DNA from: Duncaniella sp.
GTDB lineage: Bacteria > Bacteroidota > Bacteroidia > Bacteroidales > Muribaculaceae
NCBI GenBank assembly: GCA_022511285.1
Contig: JAFLRW010000032.1
Coordinates: 270 to 13,942 of the forward strand
DNA length: 13,673 nucleotides
Direction: 5' to 3'
Shown here piece by piece: positions 8,195-13,673 of the stretch. Every line of letters starts with the position of its first letter. The stretch's first letter is position 1. A program made the position numbers and the translations under genes. The notes under the pieces are model-generated. The model did no database searches, had not been told where the DNA came from, and saw nothing but the letters and a program-made list of their open reading frames with translations.

Positions 8195-8202
8195 CAAAGG
8201 TA
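8195..8202 (-). promoter_or_regulatory. -7 promoter box of pldA, giving a very short leader
   Basis: On the - strand this reads TACCTTTG, a full match to TAnnTTTG. The usual start of transcription a few bases downstream would fall only about 2-5 nt before the pldA ATG at 8185, so the mRNA would be leaderless or nearly so. The -33 region (about 8222-8227) is a poor match to TTTG. If transcription did start here, the upstream TTG start could not be used, which supports the ATG start. Confidence 0.45.
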
Positions 8203-8260
8203 GTGAATTTTTTGATGCAGTGTCACTGAAAATGCCTATTAAAAATTTGACCGTTGTAAT

Positions 8261-8293
8261 TATTGCTAAATTAAATTTTTATTTATAATTTTG
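8261..8293 (+). promoter_or_regulatory. Bacteroidetes-type promoter for the structured transcript
   Basis: A TTG at 8263-8265 (in TATTG) is followed by exactly 20 bp and then TAATTTTG at 8286-8293. This matches the Bacteroidetes primary sigma consensus (TTTG/TTG, 19-21 bp, TAnnTTTG) in both boxes and spacing. The surrounding DNA is very AT-rich. Transcription should start near 8298-8301, reading toward the three-gene envelope operon. It is the best promoter in the window. Confidence 0.65.
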
Positions 8294-8424
8294 CGACGCA
8301 TATTACTCATCGAAGCCCGATTGGGTTAGAGGGTGGGCATGCAGACATTTTTTTTGAAGGCGTTTACTTACGCTTATTCTTGGTTTTCCAGAATCTCGCA
8401 AATTCAACGTTTGAATCAAGAATT

Positions 8425-8577
8425 GGCAACGGTAGATGTCCTCGTGGTATGACTTGTGACCTTTTGAAGTCCGGGAGGATTTCAACATATACATTTCATA
8501 CAGACGTGGGCTTCGGCGTTGTCCTTCTATTCAAACGGGCAATGCGAGAGCCTTGGAAAACGTGAAGGGCAACGGTA
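8425..8577 (+). repeat. direct repeat GGCAACGGTA, two copies (8425-8434 and 8568-8577)
   Basis: The 10-nt word GGCAACGGTA occurs twice within the structured region. The second copy supplies part of the right arm (8564-8574) of the terminator's inner stem, pairing with 8517-8527. The first copy can pair equally with 8517-8523 (GGCAACG with CGTTGTC, seven pairs including one G-U). The two pairings are mutually exclusive, which is the arrangement of an antiterminator and a terminator. Confidence 0.55.
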
Positions 8578-8601
8578 CAGACTCTCACGTCTTCTTTTTT
8601 T
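8502..8601 (+). terminator. long two-stem Rho-independent terminator
   Basis: The outer stem AGACGTG (8502-8508) pairs with CACGTCT (8586-8592). The inner stem CGTTGTCCTTC (8517-8527) pairs with GAAGGGCAACG (8564-8574), 11 pairs with one G-U. Between the two stems is an internal loop (8509-8516 and 8575-8585). The apical part can add GGC/GCC (8538-8540 with 8550-8552). Directly after the outer stem comes TC and seven T (8595-8601). Loop and stem are much longer than in an ordinary terminator, suggesting that the stem belongs to a functional RNA or an attenuator. The next gene starts 50 nt later. Confidence 0.65.
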
Positions 8602-8651
8602 ACTAATTTTATAAAGCCGACGAGGAGAGGACCAAGGCATCTTAAATCACT

Positions 8652-9203
8652 ATGAAATTTTCTTTTCTAAAATTTCTGACGGCTGCTTCGGTTGTCGCAG
8701 CGGCTGCAATGTTGTCGTCATGTGCCGGCGGGCGCAGCTACCTGGTCATTCCCCGCGCCGTTAGCACCGCCTCGGCTGTGTCTGTTGACGATCTCAATCT
8801 CACCAGTGGTCAATACGATGTGTTGAACACGATAACGGAAACGGCCTCGGTTATCTGCGAATATAAAAACAAAAGAATCAGAATAACCAGCGGTGATAAT
8901 GACTTTGCTTATGTATTCTCTTTGGGTAAGGATGGCTTCTGGACTTTATCAGCTTTCTCGGGCGCTGCCTCACTGGGATATTTTACCTCTGACTTGAATG
9001 CAAGTCTGACCGAAGTGCCGGACGGTGAGGAATTTGCCCGTCGTGTAGCTATGGCACGCATTATCCGCGCCGCAAAAGATTACAATGCCGACGGTGTTGT
9101 AGAGCCGGTAGTAATATCACGTGTGAACAACGCAGGCCACAACAAAGTGGAATTCTCATCCACCGTTTCGGCCAAACTCATCTCCATCAAAACAACCCGA
9201 TAA
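8652..9203 (+). CDS. small lipoprotein of unknown function
   Basis: The 183-residue protein starts with a clear lipoprotein signal: basic and aromatic N-terminus, hydrophobic run AASVVAAAAM, lipobox LSSC with Cys24. The mature part is a compact alpha/beta-looking domain. Its notable stretches are SYLVIPRAVSTASAVSVDDL, a middle with an aromatic SGDNDFAYVFSLGKDGFW segment, and a C-terminal helix plus NADGVVEPVVISRVNN...KVEFSSTVSAKLI, a pattern of strands with alternating hydrophobic residues. I do not recognise a named family. It is the first gene of an apparent three-gene operon, 15 bp before the next lipoprotein, and lies 50 nt after the structured terminator, so its expression may depend on read-through of it. 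No membrane segment other than the signal. Probable location: periplasmic face of the outer membrane or cell surface (inference). Confidence 0.8.
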   Translation: MKFSFLKFLTAASVVAAAAMLSSCAGGRSYLVIPRAVSTASAVSVDDLNLTSGQYDVLNTITETASVICEYKNKRIRITSGDNDFAYVFSLGKDGFWTLSAFSGAASLGYFTSDLNASLTEVPDGEEFARRVAMARIIRAAKDYNADGVVEPVVISRVNNAGHNKVEFSSTVSAKLISIKTTR

Positions 9204-9218
9204 AATCTCAGATCGAAT

Positions 9219-10193
9219 ATGAAATTGATTAAATTAATGGCGGCATTGATGATGTCTGCATCCATCAGTTCGTGCGCCATTGCAAAAAAGCAGATCACTT
9301 CCACTCCGCAGGTTACGACATTCAACATTCATCTTGACTGTGATGCAACACCGGATACACACTACAATAATCTGACTCATGGATTGGATATTTATGTGTC
9401 GTCAAATATAGAAGACAGGGCTGTCATAGATGCTTCAGAGGCGTCCTATAATGTACGTCAATACATGCGTGACTACAGCAGAGTAAACGTTGATCCTTCG
9501 ATTAAGACATTTGTAAATCAGTCCACTGCGCTCTATGCCCGTTCATTGGGTATTAGTGTGGGAGGCAATTTGGAGTCAGACTATTCTCTGCGCGTGGATG
9601 TGCTCAATTTCAAGGTTGTTCTCGGCAACGGCACTTCTGACCGTGGTGTGGTAGAGATGGCTTACACTCTTTCCAATCCCGACAACGAGATATTGATGCG
9701 TCAGACTGTGCGCGGTCGTTATGTTGCACCCGATAAAAACACGTCTGTAAGCATCATGCTGAATAAGGCATTTGCTTATGCTCTCAAAGATATAAATTGG
9801 GACGGCATAGCAGGTTACCTCAAAACACCGAAACGTGCCGACCAACAGCCCACGGCGCAGGTCAAAGGTGACGGTAATACAGCCCTCGAAAGCACTATAA
9901 TCCGCTGGAATGTGGAATCACGTCCTGCCGGTGCCGACGTGTACTGGCGCGTTGTGTCGTCAACACCTGATGTTAAAAACACCAACGCAACATATTTGGG
10001 AACAACTCCATACGAGTCTACCGAGTCATTTGATATCCGAGGGTTGTCACACGAAAATTCGGGCAACGTGCAGATAGAGGTCAAATGCGAGCGCCCCGGT
10101 TATATACCTCAAACACGTCGCTTCAATCTGCGTCAGGTTATCGATCAGAAAGAAATCTCAACAAAGTTCAATCTTGTAAAGGACGAGGAGTAA
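9219..10193 (+). CDS. lipoprotein with PEGA-like C-terminal domain
   Basis: This 324-residue protein has a lipoprotein signal with lipobox ISSC (Cys19). Residues about 30-200 form one domain. Its central part, DYSLRVDVLNFKVVLGNG...RGVVEMAYTLSNPDNEIL, followed by a helix ending near YALKDINWDGIAGYL, recalls auxiliary envelope lipoproteins such as the PqiC/ABC-auxiliary or YajG groups; this is a loose likeness only. A charged linker (about 203-225) leads to a C-terminal beta domain (about 226-304). That domain has SRPAGADVYWRV, then YLGTTPYE, then IEVKCERPGY, the order of a PEGA domain (P-x-GA-x-V, lG-x-TP, GY). It lies 15 bp after the preceding lipoprotein and 28 bp before the barrel gene. Function unknown; a role tethering or assembling an outer-membrane component is an inference from domains and context. 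Confidence 0.8.
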   Translation: MKLIKLMAALMMSASISSCAIAKKQITSTPQVTTFNIHLDCDATPDTHYNNLTHGLDIYVSSNIEDRAVIDASEASYNVRQYMRDYSRVNVDPSIKTFVNQSTALYARSLGISVGGNLESDYSLRVDVLNFKVVLGNGTSDRGVVEMAYTLSNPDNEILMRQTVRGRYVAPDKNTSVSIMLNKAFAYALKDINWDGIAGYLKTPKRADQQPTAQVKGDGNTALESTIIRWNVESRPAGADVYWRVVSSTPDVKNTNATYLGTTPYESTESFDIRGLSHENSGNVQIEVKCERPGYIPQTRRFNLRQVIDQKEISTKFNLVKDEE

Positions 10194-10221
10194 ACCGGGT
10201 ATAACTCATAATGTAAATTAT

Positions 10222-10803
10222 ATGATTATGAAGAGATTGTTTATATTTGCCGCTATTCTTTCAGTTGTAATGTCGGCAAAAGCACAGTTTCTCGACATTG
10301 AGAGAGTCAACAATGCGTCGGATTTAAATCTGACAGGCGACAATGTTGAAATTTCAAGAGGTTACCGCGGATTTGTAGAGGTCGGCTATTCCATAGCCAC
10401 GACAAAATACACAGACTACGAAGATTACAACTTAAGTATGTTTACAGTCAGCACCACCCACGGCTATCAGGTGATTCCCAACTATTTGTTTGTGGGTGCC
10501 GGCGTAGCCTATTGGAATCTTACCAGCTATGGAGAATCGGCTCTCCCATTATTTGCCGATGTGCGGTCAGATTTCTACAGCTTTGGCCGATGGGGTTTCT
10601 TTGCCGACCTGAAACTCGGTTATTCCGTAGCCGGCGAACAGGGTCTGTTTTATAGCCCGAAAGTTGGCGCACGATATGCCATCACCGACAAACTCGGTCT
10701 GAACCTCGGTATCGGAGGCACCCTGTTTCGCATGGATGAATTCTCTTATGATGGCGGCCTCGGTGTAGGATATTTTGCAATTAACTTAGGTGTTGACTTC
10801 TGA
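10222..10803 (+). CDS. small outer-membrane beta-barrel protein
   Basis: The product is 193 residues from the ATG at 10222, or 191 from the ATG at 10228 (MKRLFIFAAIL), which gives the more usual signal-peptide start. The signal peptide appears to end at AKA-Q. The mature protein is made of alternating aromatic/glycine strands (GFVEVGYSIATTKY, WGFFADLKLGYS, YFAINLGVDF), about eight strands by eye. It ends in Phe, the normal C-terminal signal of outer-membrane barrels. This is the size of OmpW/OmpX-like porin-type barrels and the Bacteroidetes outer-membrane beta-barrel families. It is the last gene of the three-gene unit, ahead of a terminator. It may be the integral membrane partner of the two lipoproteins (inference); no substrate or enzyme motif is visible. 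Confidence 0.8.
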   Translation: MIMKRLFIFAAILSVVMSAKAQFLDIERVNNASDLNLTGDNVEISRGYRGFVEVGYSIATTKYTDYEDYNLSMFTVSTTHGYQVIPNYLFVGAGVAYWNLTSYGESALPLFADVRSDFYSFGRWGFFADLKLGYSVAGEQGLFYSPKVGARYAITDKLGLNLGIGGTLFRMDEFSYDGGLGVGYFAINLGVDF

Positions 10804-10847
10804 AGAAGATGTTGACATAGCTTTGTGGTAAATCCACAGAATACATG

Positions 10848-10879
10848 AACGAGGGTGTCTGAAGCATCCTCGTTTTTTT
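10848..10879 (+). terminator. Rho-independent terminator of the three-gene envelope operon
   Basis: AACGAGGGTG (10848-10857) pairs with CATCCTCGTT (10865-10874), ten pairs with one G-U, around a 7-nt loop. The stem runs into seven T (10873-10879). It lies 44 bp after the barrel gene stop and separates this operon from the GH3 gene. Confidence 0.85.
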
Positions 10880-10931
10880 ACTCAAAAAAACTTTTTGTCT
10901 GTCGGAGTAAGTAGTTCGTGATTTTTTTGCG

Positions 10932-10939
10932 TATCTTTG
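10932..10939 (+). promoter_or_regulatory. -7 promoter box of the GH3 gene
   Basis: TATCTTTG followed by C matches the Bacteroidetes TAnnTTTG box. It is placed 27 bp before the GH3 start, after the upstream terminator. No good TTTG element was found at 19-21 bp upstream, so strength and control are unclear. No SusC/D pair, sigma/anti-sigma pair or hybrid two-component gene adjoins it in this window. Confidence 0.5.
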
Positions 10940-10966
10940 CAGTCGTTATAAGTCAAAACCTTATCC

Positions 10967-13501
10967 ATGAAAACTATGAAAAAACTCTCACTCACAGCCA
11001 TAGCCGTCAGCCTAACGCTCGGTGTCATGGCCGACACTACAGACCCCCATCGCGCAAAGGCCGAGGAGATGCTCTCGCGTCTCACCCTCGATGAGAAGAT
11101 TTCGCTGATGATGGATGCATCACCCGCCATAGAGCGGCTCGACATCCCTCAGTTCAACTGGTGGAGTGAGGCTCTCCACGGAGTGGCCCGTGCCGGCACG
11201 GCAACGGTGTTGCCGCAGGCTATAGGTATGGCCGCTACGTTTGACGATGCTGCTGTGCGCGAGGCATTTACGATGGTCAGCGATGAGGCTCGAGCAAAGT
11301 TTAATGAATTTCGCAGCCGTGGCGACGGCATCAACCGTTATGAAGGGCTTGCGTTTTGGACTCCAAACGTCAATATCTTTCGCGATCCCCGCTGGGGCCG
11401 CGGCCAGGAGACATACGGTGAAGACCCGTGGCTCACATCCACTATGGGCGCAGCCGTGGTGGAGGGATTGCAGGGACCGCGCAATCTGCCGTATATGAAG
11501 ACCCTTGCCGGCGCAAAGCACTTTGCCGTGCACAGCGGACCGGAGTGGAACCGCCATACGTTTGATGCACGCGATATTGACCCGCGCGACCTTTGGGAGA
11601 CATATCTGCCGGCGTTTAAGGTGCTTGTCGACTCGGGCGTGGCGCAGGTGATGTGTGCCTACAATCGCTTTGAGGGGGAGCCTTGCTGCTCCAACAAGAG
11701 GCTGCTCACTCAGATTTTGCGCAACGAGTGGGGATATGACCGCGTCATAGTCACCGACTGCTGGGCAATGCGCGATTTTGTGGTGGATTGGGGACATCAC
11801 ACTCACGCCACTGAGCCGGAGGCCGGAGCCGATGCCGTGGCCTCGGGCACCGATCTGGAGTGTGGTCCTCTTTTCAAGAATCTTCGCGCCGCTTATGACC
11901 AAGGGCTTATCTCCGAGGCTCAGATTGACGCCGCCGTGCTCCGTGTGCTCACCGAGCGTTTCCGCCTTGGCGAGATTGACGCCGCTCCGGTGCCCTGGGA
12001 CACTCTCTGCGTGGCCACTACAGTCGACATCCCCGAGCATCGCCGCATAGCCCTCGATATGGCCCGCAAGTCAATGACACTGCTCAAGAACAACGGCATT
12101 CTTCCTCTTCCCAAATCGGGACGCAAGATATTAGTGATGGGCCCCAACGCCGTTGACTCCGCAATGCAGTGGGGCAACTATAACGGCTTCCCGACCTTCA
12201 CCACCACCATCCTCGACGGCATTCGCGCCTACTATCCCGATGCCCGCTATCTGCGCGGCTGCGACCACGTGGTGAGCGCCGACAAGGTGTCGGTGTTCAA
12301 TCTCTTCGACGGAGGCATGAAAGCAACCTACTGGAACGGGACCCCTGAAGGCTCTCCCGCCGCCACGGCCACCTACACACTCCCGCTCAATTTCGACACC
12401 GGCGGGGCCACGGTCTTTGCGCCCGGAGTGAACCTCACCGACTTTACAGCCCGCTATGAGGGGACCTTCGTTCCTGCCGAAGATGGCGACTATATCATCG
12501 ACCTCAAGGGTGGCAAGGGCCGCGAGGTGGTCACCGTGGACGGCCGCGAAGTGATACGCCGCGAGCCCGGTGGCCGAAACGCCCATACGGGGTCCTATAT
12601 GTTTAGCGGCAAAAAAGGTGTCCCCGTGAAGATTTCACTTGACTATACCCATTTTGATGATATTGCCACACTGCAGTTTGACATTCTGGCGCCGTCGCGT
12701 GAGGTGATTGATTTTGCCGACGCCGACATTGTCATCTTTGCCGGGGGTATATCGCCAAAACTCGAGGGTGAGGAGATGAAAGTCTCTGTGCCCGGATTCC
12801 GAGGCGGCGACCGTGAGACCATCGAGCTCCCCACAGTGCAGCGCGACCTCATCCGCCGCGCTTATGAGGCCGGCAAGCAGGTGGTGTTGGTCAACTGCTC
12901 AGGCTCGGCTGTGGCTCTTGCGCCTGAAGACTCCCTCTGCGCTGCCATCCTTCAGGCTTGGTATCCCGGGCAGGCGGGCGGACAGGCTGTGGCCGAGGTG
13001 CTCTTCGGCGACTACAATCCCGCCGGCCGTCTTCCAATCACGTTCTACCGCGATGATTCCCAGCTGCCCGATTTTGAGGATTATTCAATGGACGGCCGCA
13101 CTTACCGCTATTTCCGAGGCACTCCGCTCTATCCCTTCGGCCACGGCCTCAGCTACACCACCTTCACATACGGCACTCCGAAGATAACAGGCTCCGGCAC
13201 TAATCTTACGCTCACAGTCCCTGTATCCAACACAGGCTCTCGCGATGGCGACGAGGTGGTTCAGGTCTATCTCTCAAATCCGGCCGACCCCTCCGGACCC
13301 GTGAAGACGCTTCGGGCCTACCGTCGAGTGAACATCCCCGCCGGACAGACTGTGGAAGTGACATTCCCGCTCACCGAGGCTCATTTTGCCACCTATGATC
13401 ATGCCACATCACGGATGACAACACGCCCCGGCGCATATCGCCTCCACATCGGCTCCTCGTCAGCCACCACTACGGCTATCGACATCAACATCAACATCTG
13501 A
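10967..13501 (+). CDS. GH3 glycosidase with PA14 domain, beta-xylosidase/beta-glucosidase type
   Basis: This 844-residue exported hydrolase has a signal peptide (about 1-22, ending VMA-DTT). The GH3 N-terminal barrel spans about 28-335, with WWSEALHGVAR, a KHF substrate loop (K184-H185) and the nucleophile D264 in VTDCWA. The THATEPEA...GTDLECG stretch is characteristic of the xylosidase-like GH3 group. The second GH3 domain (about 355-725) carries ISPKLEGEEM and GGDRETIELP; E600 or a neighbouring Glu is the likely acid/base. A PA14 domain is inserted within it at about 448-575 (YWNG...YEGTFVPAEDGDYII). A fibronectin-III-like domain closes the protein (about 745-815, VPVSNTGSRDGDEVVQVYL). Probable location: periplasm; probable substrates: beta-xylo- or gluco-oligosaccharides. 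Start at 10967; a second Met three codons in (10976) is possible. Confidence 0.93.
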   Translation: MKTMKKLSLTAIAVSLTLGVMADTTDPHRAKAEEMLSRLTLDEKISLMMDASPAIERLDIPQFNWWSEALHGVARAGTATVLPQAIGMAATFDDAAVREAFTMVSDEARAKFNEFRSRGDGINRYEGLAFWTPNVNIFRDPRWGRGQETYGEDPWLTSTMGAAVVEGLQGPRNLPYMKTLAGAKHFAVHSGPEWNRHTFDARDIDPRDLWETYLPAFKVLVDSGVAQVMCAYNRFEGEPCCSNKRLLTQILRNEWGYDRVIVTDCWAMRDFVVDWGHHTHATEPEAGADAVASGTDLECGPLFKNLRAAYDQGLISEAQIDAAVLRVLTERFRLGEIDAAPVPWDTLCVATTVDIPEHRRIALDMARKSMTLLKNNGILPLPKSGRKILVMGPNAVDSAMQWGNYNGFPTFTTTILDGIRAYYPDARYLRGCDHVVSADKVSVFNLFDGGMKATYWNGTPEGSPAATATYTLPLNFDTGGATVFAPGVNLTDFTARYEGTFVPAEDGDYIIDLKGGKGREVVTVDGREVIRREPGGRNAHTGSYMFSGKKGVPVKISLDYTHFDDIATLQFDILAPSREVIDFADADIVIFAGGISPKLEGEEMKVSVPGFRGGDRETIELPTVQRDLIRRAYEAGKQVVLVNCSGSAVALAPEDSLCAAILQAWYPGQAGGQAVAEVLFGDYNPAGRLPITFYRDDSQLPDFEDYSMDGRTYRYFRGTPLYPFGHGLSYTTFTYGTPKITGSGTNLTLTVPVSNTGSRDGDEVVQVYLSNPADPSGPVKTLRAYRRVNIPAGQTVEVTFPLTEAHFATYDHATSRMTTRPGAYRLHIGSSSATTTAIDININI

Positions 13502-13525
13502 TTTTCCCCATCGTAATCGCCTGAA

Positions 13526-13673
13526 ATGCACGCGCTCTCTTATATTAAACTCATCCGTCCACAGCAGTGGGTGAAGAATCTGTTTGTATTCCTGCCCATG
13601 TTCTTCTCCGGCAACTTTGTCTGCGTGGAGCTGTGGGCTGATGCCCTGGCTGTCTTCTTCTGTTTCTCATTTG
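13526..13673 (+). CDS. UbiA-family membrane prenyltransferase, 5' part (possible decaprenyl-phosphate phosphoribosyltransferase-like)
   Basis: Forty-nine codons are present before the window ends. The N-terminus MHALSYIKLIRPQQWVKNLF followed by a hydrophobic VFLPMFFSG segment is the opening seen in UbiA-superfamily enzymes of the decaprenyl-phosphate phosphoribosyltransferase type (LxRPxQWxKNxxVFxPxxFS). These transfer a group onto a polyprenyl phosphate at the inner membrane. The diagnostic aspartate motifs lie further downstream and are not in the window, so the exact reaction cannot be assigned. The gene starts 24 bp after the GH3 stop with the same orientation and may be co-transcribed with it, although the functions are not obviously linked. 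Confidence 0.75.
   Translation, partial: MHALSYIKLIRPQQWVKNLFVFLPMFFSGNFVCVELWADALAVFFCFSF

Larger units (their letters stand above)
8298..8601 (+). ncRNA. structured small RNA or attenuator leader, family unknown
   Basis: About 300 nt lie between a good promoter and an intrinsic terminator and hold no convincing protein gene. Several local hairpins are visible: AGCCC/GGGTT around a GATT loop (about 8314-8325), GCGT/ACGC (8360-8373 area), ATTCAA/TTGAAT around CGT (8402-8416), and an outer ATTCTTG/CAAGAAT pair enclosing that one. GACTT/AAGTC nests inside TCCTC/GAGGA (8438-8479). The two-stem terminator hairpin (8502-8592) ends the element. The TTCTTGG...CCAGAAT pairing competes with the ATTCTTG/CAAGAAT one. 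It does not carry the marks I know for tmRNA, RNase P, SRP RNA or common riboswitches. It could be a free small RNA (a 6S-like RNA is a thought) or the leader of the 8652 gene. Structures were drawn by eye, without energy calculation. Confidence 0.5.

Noticed and set aside
8186..8197. TTG start four codons upstream for pldA
   Set aside because: It overlaps the TACCTTTG promoter box and would put the start inside the promoter; the ATG at 8185 gives a normal signal peptide.
8349..8357. T8 run after a GC-containing hairpin as an early terminator of a short RNA
   Set aside because: No stem lies directly before the T-run; the nearest hairpin ends more than 20 nt upstream.
8466..8476. GAAGTCCGGGA, similar to the RNase P RNA CR-I core (GAAAGTCCGGGC)
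   Set aside because: The partner core sequence near the 3' end (ACAGAAA...GCTTAC type) is absent and the element is too short, so the likeness is probably accidental.
8380..8565. 61-codon open frame on the + strand in the intergenic region
   Set aside because: Begins with TTG, has no family features, and runs through the arms of the terminator hairpin; better explained by chance inside a structured RNA.
11120..12040. 306-codon open frame on the - strand within the GH3 gene
   Set aside because: Antisense to the GH3 catalytic domain, with no recognisable domain; the GH3 frame carries all the conserved motifs.

Overview
The window looks like a chromosomal segment of a Bacteroidales bacterium, possibly Muribaculaceae (inference). 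The evidence is the type of proteins, the absence of clear Shine-Dalgarno sites, and several promoters with the Bacteroidetes -7 box TAnnTTTG. I see no mobile element, CRISPR array, tRNA or rRNA gene.

Left half (- strand, 177-7111): a tripartite RND efflux operon in the order adaptor lipoprotein (5924-7111), RND pump (2477-5857), TolC-type outer-membrane factor (1064-2452). The fourth gene is an LpxA-family acyltransferase (242-1033). Spacings are 24-66 bp, and a strong hairpin plus T-tract (177-217) closes the operon. The tail of an unidentified + strand gene (1-164) converges on it. The pump carries an apparent extra segment of about 67 residues with two hydrophobic helices. The LpxA homologue differs from E. 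coli LpxA at several active-site positions, so it may be a specialised paralogue.

Middle (7307-8651): pldA (outer-membrane phospholipase A), on the - strand with a promoter box almost touching its start codon. Divergent from it is a good TTG-N20-TAATTTTG promoter, followed by about 300 nt of apparently non-coding, highly structured sequence. This ends in a long hairpin and T7 tract at 8601. It is either a stand-alone small RNA or an attenuator-type leader. A 10-nt direct repeat inside it gives two mutually exclusive partners for one arm of the terminator hairpin.

Right-middle (8652-10803, +): three co-directional, closely spaced genes for envelope proteins: a small lipoprotein, a larger lipoprotein with a PEGA-like C-terminal domain, and a small outer-membrane beta-barrel. 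A Rho-independent terminator (10848-10879) closes them. In hand-counted lines this stretch is less GC-rich than its flanks. I could not assign functions to these three; together with the structured RNA they are the best candidate here for an undescribed system.

Right (10967-13673, +): a GH3 glycosidase with an inserted PA14 domain, most like beta-xylosidase/beta-glucosidase enzymes, followed after 24 bp by the start of a UbiA-family membrane prenyltransferase that runs off the window.

The unifying theme of 1-10803 is the cell envelope: efflux, lipid A acylation, phospholipid removal from the outer membrane, and outer-membrane lipoproteins and barrels.
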